The notes below the pieces were generated by a model. That model worked only from the letters and a program-made list of their open reading frames with translations, was not told the DNA's origin and searched no databases. This document shows, one piece after another, positions 28,089 to 36,769 of a DNA stretch of 64,000 nucleotides. This DNA is from Eutreptiella sp. 'Long Island Sound 2002' (lineage: Eukaryota; Euglenozoa; Euglenophyceae; Eutreptiales; Eutreptiaceae): NCBI GenBank assembly GCA_964036045.1, contig OZ038379.1, positions 112,228,611-112,292,610 on the forward strand, in the 5' to 3' direction. How positions within the stretch are numbered: position 1 is the first letter of the stretch; the number at the start of each line of letters is the position of its first letter. The translations under genes were made by a program, and so were the position numbers.

Positions 28089-29271
28089 CAGTGCCGTTCC
28101 GTGGGCAGTGGCGTGTGGTGCTCTGCGGGGGGGAGGGGGGGAGGGGGTGGGGGGACGGCTGTGGCGTCAGCCCCGCACGGCCGGGGGCCTGCGGCCATCC
28201 ACCGGCACTGGGAAGGGAGGCGGGGGAGCCACGCGGCCCACGTGTCGCGCCATAGCTCCCCGTCTGTGGCGGGGCCCAGGGCCCTGGGCCCCCAGGGGTC
28301 GTGTTGTGGTGTCGGGGGGAGCCGCACCAGGTGGACCCCCGTAACGGCGTTGACCTCCTGTGTTCGCAGGAAGGTGTGCACTCCGTCCCGCGCCACGGGC
28401 GCTGGGAGGGGGGGCCGGGGTACGGGTGTTGCCCCATAGACGTGGGTGGGGGTGATCCCCAGGATCCGCCCCGGGTCCCCGCGGGTCGCGACGACGAGGA
28501 GGAGCAGGGGGGTGCCAGGGCACTCTTGCCAGAGCACCTGCCCCCTGTGGTGGGCACCCCTGGTTCTGGAGAGGGGGGGGGACAGGTCTGGGTTAGCCCA
28601 GCCGCGGGGCGCGTGCGTCGCTGGCGGGAGGGCGGGGCACCAAGCGGGCTCCCTGGGGAACGCCTCGCAGACGATGGCGTACGGGGGGGTAGGCCTGGTG
28701 CCGTCGTACACCGGGTTGGTCGGCCGGGGGCGGGCGGGCGCCTCGTCCGCGCCTTCCACGAACACCGTGACCTCGCCCACTCCCAGGTCCTCGTCCGGTG
28801 GGTGTAGAAGGTGGAGCGCCGCATCCAGCTCGGACACTCCCCCCGGGTACGTGGCCCGCGCCTGGTTCAGGTACGGGGCCGCGTCCCCGGGGTAGCGCGT
28901 CCTGAGGGAGTGAAGCAGGGCTGGGGCGCTGCTGCGGAGGGACATGGCAGACCCTGCTCCCATCAGCCGCAGGGTGTCCCCCATGGACAGGGGCCAGCCC
29001 GACCGATTGGACTCGCGCCACTCCATCCAGTGCCCGTAGAGGGCCGCCTCCGGGCTGATGAGCCCTGGCTGGACGGCGTTCACCATCCGGTGCATTGCCG
29101 GAAGCAGCGTAGGGGCCCCCGCTCCGTTCAGGGCGCGGACGGCCGGGAGGGTGGTCTCGTTGAAGAAACCCTCGCACTGCCCGCCAGGTCTCACTGTGCG
29201 GCAGCGTGCGCTTCGTGTGCCCCCGCCACCGCGTCCGCCACCAGGCCCCGGACGGCCGCCTCCTGCGCTCT
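28088..29271 (-). pseudogene. Protease-like region of truncated LINE
   Basis: Continuous with the element B RT frame by chance (the ORF spans 30163-28088), but the LINE part starts at 29271. It contains QCEGFFNETTLPAVRALNG, LLPAMHRMVNAVQPGLI, YGHWMEWRE, then TPLLLLVVATRGDPGRILGI and VHTFLRTQEV. The order parallels the C48-like module of the giant LINE (AVRAL.../TVKAL..., LLLVVAT/YYVIAAT). The catalytic His and Cys of that module are not evident here. It is therefore either an inactive relative or my alignment is too generous. Confidence 0.4.
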
Positions 29272-29291
29272 GGATTAGGTGATCCCCCTGG
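29272..29291. repeat. Target-site duplication, right (LINE in element B)
   Basis: GGATTAGGTGATCCCCCTGG; see 23609-23628. Confidence 0.85.
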
Positions 29292-30311
29292 GTATTGGTC
29301 CCGAGGCATACATCGTCAATGTGTGCTTCCATCTGGGCCCCATGGGATATGAGTTCCTGCACCTTAGGTCTTCTTCGTAGGATGGACAAGATCTTGTTCA
29401 TTAGCTCTTGGAACGGAGCAGGTGCGTTGGCCACGCCAAACGGCATGACCTCCCACTTGAACAGCCTCCCCTGAGGGGTGATGAAGGCTAGTAGCTCCTG
29501 AGCGTTGGGCGTCCGGTCCACCTGCGAGAATCCGCTCCTCTTGTCCATCTTGGTCTTGTAGCGACAGGAGGCTGTCTTCTCAACAGTAGACTCCATATTA
29601 GGAATGGACCCTGAGTGGTTCAGTGTCTTCTTGTTCAGCTCTCCGTAGTCCACTACCAGCCTTTTGGCTGTAGACCCAGATTTAGCCACCAGGAACCAGG
29701 GGCTGCAGTGTTGGGGGTAGTCCCCGTCCTTGTACTCAACGACTAGGCCAGCGTCGATACATTCTTGTATCTGTCGCTCAAACTCGTTGGCGTGCTCTTC
29801 AGGAGCCGGATAGGGTCTCCTCCGGATCTTGTGACCCACGAACCTGGGTTTCAGCTTGAGGTCCATCTGTACCAGCTTGTCCCATGAGGCTGGGGGTGGT
29901 AGTTCCCCGAACACCTCCAGATAGGTCCTTATAAGCTTCTGCACCCGCGAGTCCAATTGCTTGATCTTGTCCTCGATGTCCTCGTCAGAGTGTAAGTTGC
30001 CTGCTCCCTGAGTAATAGACGTCAGGAGGTGATCCTCCACCGACTCTTTGCCCTTGGTAGTGTCCTTCAACCCTTGGTAGGCATAGAGTAGGTCTCGTTT
30101 CAACCATTTCCAGTGGACGAAAGCAACATAGGCACGCTCGAGGGGGTTCACGAACACATTCATCCGGGAGGTCGTCCTCCTCTGGGGTCCTCAGATGGGC
30201 ACCCCACACGCTCTTCATGAGCTTAAGATCTACCTCTCTTTGCCAGGTGGTGATCTTCTGTTCGAGGTCCTCCTTCAATTGGGATAGATCTCCCATACGT
30301 CCTTGCTTCAA
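29292..30311 (-). pseudogene. RT N-terminal two-thirds of element B
   Basis: From about 30163 the frame reads LVQMDLKLKPRFVGHKIRRR, AEEHANEFERQIQECIDAGL-type helices, WFLVAKSGSTAKRLVVDYGE, GRLFKWEVMPFGVANAP and EAHIDDVCLGTN. The catalytic Asp pair (HIDD) is intact at about 29320. The LINE insertion follows about 35 bases later. Upstream, at 30311-30165, the same protein is in another frame (LKEDLEQKITTWQREVDLKL), so one frameshift lies near 30165. Confidence 0.88.
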
Positions 30312-30317
30312 TGGCCA

Positions 30318-30707
30318 TCAGCTGCGGGTAGGCTTAGCGTAGCATAGCTTTTTTGCCACCAACCTCCTCTTGGAGTCCACATACTCCCTTAGCCTGGATC
30401 GGGGATCCAGCTCTTTGTCCACGGGGTCTTCCACCCTCATGGAGAGTAGGGGTTTCAGTGGGGCGACGTACTCGGCGTTCTCCACTTCCTCCACGCAAGT
30501 CTGCACGAAGAAGGCGTTGTGCTCAGTTTCGTCAACTGAGTGGATAGAGCTGGGGAGCTCGGATAGTCCACACTCAGAGACTCTATCAGGAACACGTACA
30601 TGGCAGGGAGAGTTGGGGGCGTTGGTGTTAGTCACGACCCATTCATCTCCTCCGGGTATAGTCTCAATAGCATCTTGAGGTCGTAGCCGATCCTTCAAGT
30701 CACCCAA
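30318..30707 (-). pseudogene. Protease-RT spacer (element B)
   Basis: 129 open residues with no recognised domain, acidic and ending in a basic region (SRLREYVDSKRRLVAKKLCY). It lies between the methyltransferase-like block and RT, in a different frame from both. The A counterpart is 7566-7937. Confidence 0.5.
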
Positions 30708-30754
30708 GGCGAGTCCATCGCTTCCTCATTGTATAGCTTGGACCAGAGTTGAGT

Positions 30755-31648
30755 TCAGGTCCTCCCAGGGATGGAGGTAAGACCTCCGTCCACCAAGCTG
30801 AGCATACTCCCCCATCCGGGCTTCCCGATAGGCGTCTTACGCCCCAGAGGCACGTAGATGGCCTCATCAGGTAACCGAACAGAGCTGCCAGTCAGCCTGT
30901 CCAGGAGGGTTCGCAAGTACTCATTGCCCCCATGGGCTCCCCAATCGGGGGAACAAAGGACCGTACGGGAACGTTCCAAGGCCACCTTGGTCAAGACCTT
31001 CTCCAGTTCACTGAACCTGGGGTTCCCGTAGGCCTTCCGGAAAGAGGGCCAGTACAATTTGTAGCTGCAGTTTTTCCCCTTGCTGTAGTAAAGATCCAGG
31101 GAATGTTGCTTGTCCCTGGCGAACAACTCCACACTCAGGTCTTCTCTACAGTAACCCAACTCCTTCAGACCTTGGTCTAGGACTTCCCCCAATAATTGAT
31201 AGCCCTCAGTTTTGGAGGCCGCCATCATGTTTGAGGGCTCCTCCTTCGATACCCTCAGGTAGCTCGAGGTGTGCTCCGACTGCTCCGGTTGCACGGACTC
31301 TCTGCCGCTGGCGTGGTCAACGTAGAGCAGGTAGGGCGCTTGAAGCGTCAAGGGTTGTATCTGGAAGTGCTGCACGAAGAAGTCAGTCCCCAATACAAAG
31401 TCGAAGGCCTCAGTGTCCATCACATAGAACCGATGGGCGATAGTTCGGGAGCCCATAGGTACCTCCACTTCACAGTCCCCGCAGCTGTGCACCACATGTC
31501 GATCCCCGATTAGTATAGCCGCGGTGGTCATGGTGTTCTTCAGGCTCCCACAAGGTAACATTTTCTTCGCCACTATAGATATGGTGGCTCCAGTATCAGA
31601 CACCACCAGGTATTCACGTCCCCCTAGTCGGATACGTACCCAGAACAC
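30755..31648 (-). pseudogene. Aspartic protease plus methyltransferase-like domain (element B)
   Basis: 297 open residues. Protease at about residues 5-110: YLVVSDTGATISIVAKKMLP with catalytic D-T-G, and a later FDFVLGTDFF strand. Residues about 170-297 hold VELFARDKQHSLDLYYS, YKLYWPSFRKAYGNPRFSEL, then RTVLCSPDWGAHGGNEYLRT and LPDEAIYVPLG. The catalytic-type motif is NPRF here against DPPF in element A, so the enzyme, if it was one, is probably inactive. The downstream GWGSMLSLVDGG is shared with A. The preceding TGA at 31679-31681 separates it from gag in the same frame. Confidence 0.75.
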
Positions 31649-31678
31649 CAGGTCCAGGGCCCCACCGGAGCGTCCCCG

Positions 31679-32470
31679 TCAGAACTCCGCGGGACAGGTC
31701 ATCTCCAACCCCTTGTTCCGCAAATTGCGGGCCATCCTCATGAAACGGCTTCTCTTCTTAGCATTGCCGTCATCACCATCTTCATGCTCACGCTTGGCCC
31801 CTTGTTCTAGCTGGGCCTGAGTTTGCAAGCGTGTGGTGGGACCAGACTGCCCACCAGAGGGCTCGGAAGTCCTCCCCGGATTGGGGTTGGGGTTGCCTCC
31901 GTTCTTGTCCGGGTTTTTGTTGTCCTTGTCTGGCTGGCAGTTAGCGCCTCCTCCGCGTGATCCTTGGTTCTTGTCTTGTCGTTTTCCACGTCCTTTCGAC
32001 TTGCCCTTGCCAGAGTGGTTGCTGTTGCCTTTGCCACCGCCCTTGCCAGAGCCTTTGCCAGGATCCTCGCCCTTCAGCTTCGCCGACAGGCGCTGCTTGT
32101 GGTAGCACTCATCCTCGTTGTGCTTCCTCTCTCCACAGAAGGCACAGGTGAGAGTACACCTGTAGTGATCCAGCATCTTTGCCTTGGCGCCGGTGTTCGT
32201 CCCCTGCTTCTTCCCTTGGACTACGAAGCAGTCTCGCTGCTCGCAATCAGGGGCGTGCTGCAGGTGACTCTGCTCATCTCTGGCATCACACCAGTAGAGC
32301 TCCTTGACATTCTCCATGATACGGGCGTATTTGGGGGTATTCCCCTGTCCGGGTCTGGGTCCTTGGTACCCTTTGCCATGGCTTCCAGAGCCTCCCCCTC
32401 CAGGACGGTAAGCGTTCAGGTGCTGGTCGCTTACTTTCTCCAGCGCCAGCTCCAGGAGTAGTATACACAA
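31679..32470 (-). pseudogene. Gag nucleocapsid (element B)
   Basis: 263 open residues. CAFCGERKHNEDEC is a C-X2-C-X4-H-X4-C zinc knuckle, followed by Lys/Gly-rich stretches (GKGSGKGGGKGNSNHSGKGK) and a basic end KKRSRFMRMARNLRNKG. A second Cys/His cluster (CDARDEQSHLQHAPDCEQRD) precedes it. It ends at a TGA followed by CGG and then the protease frame. Upstream it is joined in frame to the capsid through one TGA near 32510. Confidence 0.82.
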
Positions 32471-32509
32471 ATCCTCGTAGTTGAGGGCTCTAGCCTTCCG
32501 CTCTGCCGT

Positions 32510-32869
32510 TCAACGGCACTCGTCCCACAGCTCCCGAGGGAGCTTAGCCACCAACCAGAAAAGCAGGTTGTCGCTGCTGTAGGAACCGGGCGTCAATCCT
32601 CCATCCCAGTGATCCAGGGCAGCCAGTAGCTCAGAGACCCTGCCAGGTTTGGGGGTGTTGGCCAGCACGTCCAGGTTCTGGATCTCGGCCCTGATGGAGA
32701 GGTCGGTCTCATAGAACGGGTACTGCCTCTTCAAGGCAACCAGCACTTCGGCAAAGGTGGCGGACTTAGTCACAATCTGCTTGACCTGCTTCTCCAGATC
32801 CTTCGTCTTGCAACACTGCAGGAGCAGATCGCACTTGAACCGCCCACTAGCATGGGTTTGGCCGGTCAT
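32510..32869 (-). pseudogene. Gag capsid C-terminal part (element B)
   Basis: 119 residues in the same frame as the flanking gag pieces and bounded by single in-frame stops (TAG near 32876 and TGA near 32511). DLLLQCCKTKDLEKQVKQIV and FWLVAKLPRELWDECR align with element A capsid. Removing these two stops conceptually shows that one continuous gag frame existed. Confidence 0.78.
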
Positions 32870-32878
32870 TCGGGGGAA

Positions 32879-33586
32879 CTAGCCAAAATTCTCAGCGAAC
32901 TCGCTGAGCTCCTTGCCTGTGAACTCAGGCAAGTTCACCACGATCTTGGAGGTGGCAATAGCCTTAGCCTCCTGAGACCTGCGTCTCTCAGGGCGCCTGG
33001 TCTTCCTCTTCTTCTTCTTCTTCCGCCTACTCGAGTTCTCGGGGTCCTCAGCCTCGTGGTCCTCCGAGGGTGAAGCAGAAGTCATGGACGGCGGCTCATC
33101 ATCGGAGGGGTCTCCGCCTAGGTCACTAGAGCAATAGGGCTCCACATCAACCAATGCCCTCAGGGCTGTCAGCCCCAGCCGGTCCAGCTCGGCTCTCGTA
33201 GAATTCCCAACGTGGCTGTAGGGTGGCTGGGCCGTTCTCGGTACAAAAGGGGTTCTCGGTATCACTGCAGGGGTCGGCATCGGTCGGTTCCTCAGGCTCC
33301 CCAGGGTGTTTGTCAGCCCTGCCACCAGGTGATTAGCCTGTACTCGATGGGGTGAAACTCCCACGATGGTAGGTGACGCTTGGGGCGGAATCAGGGGCTC
33401 TAGTTTAGCCCGAACCTCTCGAGTGAGATCACCAACAAGTTCAGAGGTGGCTCCTCGGAGAGCCTCTTTGATCTCTGACCGCGTCAGGGACCTGTTGGAG
33501 GATCTCCCCGATCCTCTACTCCTGCTCCAGCATGACAGAGGGCCCCTCCTCAACCCACTCAGGGTTGCATACCCAGGAATATCCAC
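32879..33586 (-). pseudogene. Gag matrix/capsid N-terminal part (element B)
   Basis: 235 open residues ending at an in-frame TAG. It includes a charged region with a run of basic residues (SSRRKKKKKRKTRRPERRR), possibly a nuclear localisation signal, then VNLPEFTGKELSEFAENFG, the usual beginning of a retrotransposon Gag capsid (P-x-F-x-G). The N-terminal portion is Pro-rich and unassigned. Confidence 0.7.
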
Positions 33587-33880
33587 ATAGGCTCCCGTAG
33601 CGGGTAGAGGATGGCGTTAGTCAGCCGCATACCATCGCGGCGCAGGACTGGAGGCCACTGGCTCACTGGTAGTAGTTGCCTCTGGTCACGCAGTGGTAGT
33701 TGGGTCCACACCATAGGCAGGGTAGGTAGGCATACCAATAAAGCCTATGCCCTCAGCCATAGGTGGGCTGGTTATGTGTGTTGATGTTGCAGCGGCTGGG
33801 TCTGAGGTTGGGAGTGTGGTGCTTGTAGGGGAGGGTGATGCGTGGAGGCCAGAGGCGCTTGTTGCGCCCTCGAAGGTCGA

Positions 33881-34168
33881 CTAAATCGTCAGGTCGTGCC
33901 CATGGTCCTCTCCTTCGTCTGCCATGCTTTCTCCTGCATCCTTCTCTCTCTCCCTCTTTCTCTTTACAGGGTTGGTGTCCACTTCCGCGACTGAGACGGC
34001 CCGGAAGGCCAACTGAAGTCCCTGCAGCGAGTCATCAACCACGTTCACTGGCCCATGTAAGGGCACCGAAGGTACAGCGCTAGGTCCAGGTCCAGGTTCA
34101 CCAGGTGCTGGCATTGCTGGTGCCTCAGGCGCAGTCCTCACGGCGGTGTCCTTCTTCTTTGTGTCCAT
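33881..34168 (-). pseudogene. Gag N-terminus (element B)
   Basis: 95 residues starting MDTKKKDTAVRTAPEAPAMP, 65 bases inside the 5' LTR, the expected place for the first gag codon. It includes a basic cluster KRKREREKD. The frame closes at 33881 and the next gag piece resumes at 33586, so sequence in between is frameshifted. Confidence 0.55.
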
Positions 34169-34232
34169 GTTCGCCCTTCTTGCTTATGAAAGATCTCGGC
34201 GCACTGGATGTACGGCACGGGGTTGCTGCTGA

Positions 34233-34972
34233 TGATTTCAACACTGTGTTTTTGTTGTGCCTCTCCTGATTCTTGCTGCTGGTGTAGGGTTCCTGCTGCT
34301 TGTTTTCGATGAGGAAAATGTTCTATTGTTGAAATACAACAAATCCAGGATACCCCAAGCCAGAGATAAGCAAGTAGAAGATAAACAGAATCAAAGCATG
34401 AAGGGCTGCAGTCACAAAGAGTTAGATAAAGACAACTATCAACAATAGACCACAGCAATTAGCATACATTGCAACTCAGGATGAAATATTTTACATGTTT
34501 GAGAAAACCTGATTGAAGAATTGCCCCGAGGGCTCACTCTCATCCACAGTGCCATCTTGAGATGTGCACTCTTTGTTTTTGGGTCCCATAGGTGCTGAGG
34601 TGGCATGGCCTGTGGCGCTGAGGTCACTGCCATGTCACATGGAATAATCCTACTTAGCTAGGCTGACTGGGTATTGAACCCAGGACCTCTCAAAAAGAGG
34701 TGCCCCAGCCCCCTAGGGTGCATACCACTGGGATAGCTAAGAATTCATGAGACCACAGAGATAAACTCATAGGCTCTGGCCTCAGTACATCAGTGCCTCA
34801 CTTACTCAGGAAACGATGTTTTAGTGCCTATAGCTTGGGGATTAAGGGGTCCACACAACATCCTGATTTAGTGTTTGGTTCCATAGGGCGGAATGTGTTA
34901 TCATGAGTGCTCAGAGCACCTCTAATACAACTAAAGTATACCCTAAAGCATTGGAAAAGCACTTTTTCTTAC
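34233..34972 (-). repeat. 5' LTR of element B
   Basis: Right-hand copy of 18451-19226, starting TGATTTCAACA on the plus strand. Inside it, the first minus-strand bases after the LTR (TCAGCAGCAACCCC) are not the initiator tRNA-Met primer site seen in element A and the chromovirus. Confidence 0.9.
34667..34740 (-). other. tRNA-like segment in LTR (right copy)
   Basis: Same structure as 18885-18960: perfect CTGGG/CCCAG T-stem, B box GGTTCAATACC and an A-box-like TAGCTATCCCAGTGG. It is conserved in both LTRs. Confidence 0.5.
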
Positions 34973-35449
34973 TGGAAGGAGAGGACAGGAGTAGGCGAGG
35001 AGGTAGGTAGGCAGGTAGGTAGGTGCACTCAGTCGTGGAGAGGCGCCCCATTGTTTCCCCCTGGCGTCGCCCCTGTGACGAACAGGAAGAGGCTCCCCGC
35101 GTGAAGAGGGGGGGCGGCTTACATCCCGCTAGACCTGACTGTTGGCCCCGATCAAAGCGGCCCCGGGCAACACCAGGAGGGCTGATCGCCGCCAGCGTGA
35201 CGTACTTGTCTCGCCAGGAGGGTGTGCCCCCGTGCTTGCGCACGTCCCCTCCTTTGGGCGGAACCCTAGAGGTTCACCGGAATTCCTGGCGTATCCTGTT
35301 CCCAAGGCATGCATGCACATTCTTGGTACTAGGGTTCCGAGGCGCTTTGGTGTCGCACGCTCCGCCTCGAGTTTCAAAGCAGCGCAGGCCCTAGGATGTA
35401 GCCTTACCCCCGGTCTCCGGATCTCGTTTGGCCGGGTCCGCTGCATGGC
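34973..35449. other. Spacer with GTAG microsatellite
   Basis: Between the element B LTR and the GC-rich LINE. A short imperfect (GTAG)n/(AGGT)n tract lies at about 35000-35028. The rest shows no domain. It could be host DNA or the 3' end of the LINE; the exact LINE edge is not visible. Confidence 0.4.
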
Positions 35450-36769
35450 ACGGGCTGCCTCAGTGCCCGGGCTGTGGACACTGGGTTTCCTACTGTTGTG
35501 CGGCGTTTGTGTTTGGGTCCGGGTTGCGGTTGGGTGCGGGTTTAGTTAACTCCGCCAGTCCTGGCTGGGGTCTTGGGCGGGTGTGTTTGGGTACGGTTTG
35601 TGGTGTTGTCCTTCTTTTGCCGGCTGTTTGTGGTGTTCGTGGTTGGGCTTAGGTTTCGGCCTGCATATGGAACGTGTGTGGTTGCGTGCGCGCTCCGCCT
35701 GCCCCCCGCCGTTTCCGGTTCCGGTGTGCGGTGTGGGCGTGTGTGCTAGGGTTTGGGTTTCAGCTGCGCCCCGCCTCTCCTACGGGGGGTGTTGGGGTGT
35801 GTGTGTGCTCGTGCGCCCGTCCCGCGTGGTCTCCTGCACCTCCTGGTTGGGGTTGCTGTGCGGGGGTGCGTGTTTGTGCGCGCGCCCTGCTTGTTCCCCG
35901 CCTTTCCTGGCTGGGGTGCGGTGTGTGGGCGTGCATGCTGGGCCCGGGTCTCGGCTGTGCCCCGCCCTTCTTGGTTGGGTTTTCCGGGTTCGTTTTTTGC
36001 GCTTTTCTTTTGGGCGTGTCTTGGTTTCACTTTGTTGTGTCGGTTGCTGGCTGTCCCTGTCCCGGGCCTTGTGGTCCCTGCCCCCCCATCCTCCTTCCTT
36101 CGGGCTGGGCTGCTGGCTCTTTTTTTTTTCCAGCGTGGTGTGTGTCTGCATGTTTCGGTGTCCCTTTTCCTGGTGGGCCGCTGTTCCTGGCTTGGTGTTG
36201 CCGGTTTTGGCTTGGTGGTCCCCCTGTGCCTCTTTTGGGGTCCTGTCTTCGGTGCCTTCTGGGTTGGGGGTTTGGCCGCTTCTTGTGGTGTTAGCGGGCG
36301 GTTCGGTGGTTGTGGGCTGTTCTCTCGCCCCCCCACCCCCTGTTTTTCTTCTTCTGTGGGGGGGCCTGTCTGTTCTTCACTCTGCCTTTCCTGGGCTGGC
36401 GCACGCACTGGCCCGCATTCAGTGTGGTCTTCCGGGCTGCTGTTGGCGGTTGCGTTCTGCTTGGCCGTGTCCTGGCCCCAGGGGTCGGGCGGGCTATGTA
36501 CACGTTTGGCTCGGCGCCCCTTCCTGCCGGGTTAGGTCCTGGCTCTGCCGGCTGGGCGTCTGCGCCAGGCGGCTGCGTCTGGCTCTGGGTTAGCGGGCTG
36601 GGGTTGTCCGTGTCCTTTCTCCTCTGCGGTGCCGGTTTTAACATTCTGGATGGTCCGCCACTGGTGTTGCTGGGCGCGCGGTGGCCCCGTGTGTGGCCCG
36701 CGGTGCTGGTATGTGGCGTGCTGGTGCGGCGCCTTCCGGGGTGTGCGGTGGCTTGTTTCGGTCAGTCCT
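35450..36769. other. 3' noncoding part of giant LINE
   Basis: About 1.3 kb of G/T-rich plus-strand sequence. Long plus-strand frames (for example 35583-36593) are Leu/Cys/Val-rich and arise from composition. I see no gene. I did not find a clear poly-A or simple-repeat tail. Confidence 0.45.

Larger units (their letters stand above)
23629..29271 (-). mobile_element. 5'-truncated GC-rich LINE inserted in RT of element B
   Basis: 5,643 bp between 20-bp target-site duplications. At its left (3') end the minus strand finishes in a short CAAACCT-type repeat, which suggests target-primed reverse transcription with a simple-repeat tail. At the right (5') end an open frame starts abruptly, as expected for 5' truncation. 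No RT or endonuclease is left. What remains is a protease-like region, a Pro/Ala/His/RS-rich region and a C-terminal domain, in the same order as the 3' half of the giant LINE at 35450-41184. High GC and lack of stops produce long shadow ORFs on the other strand. Confidence 0.8.
18451..34972 (-). mobile_element. Ty3 retrotransposon B (decayed, interrupted by a LINE)
   Basis: LTRs at 18451-19226 and 34233-34972 enclose minus-strand gag (34168-31679), protease and methyltransferase-like domain (31648-30755), RT (30311-29292, resumed at 23608), RNase H, integrase, GPY and chromodomain modules. Total length is 16.5 kb, of which about 5.6 kb is an inserted LINE. Several in-frame stops (for example TAG near 32876 and TGA near 32511) show loss of function. 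I could not see a matching target-site duplication at the outer edges, so an end may have recombined. It is closely allied to element A in domain order. Confidence 0.9.

Noticed and set aside
26247-28439. 730-codon plus-strand ORF
   Set aside because: Very GC-rich DNA with few stops in any frame. The LINE's recognisable parts and its tail are all on the minus strand, so this is probably a shadow.
35583-36593. 336-codon plus-strand ORF rich in Leu, Cys and Val
   Set aside because: G/T-rich sequence read in a frame with few stops. It looks membrane-like only by composition, and there are no start context or domains.
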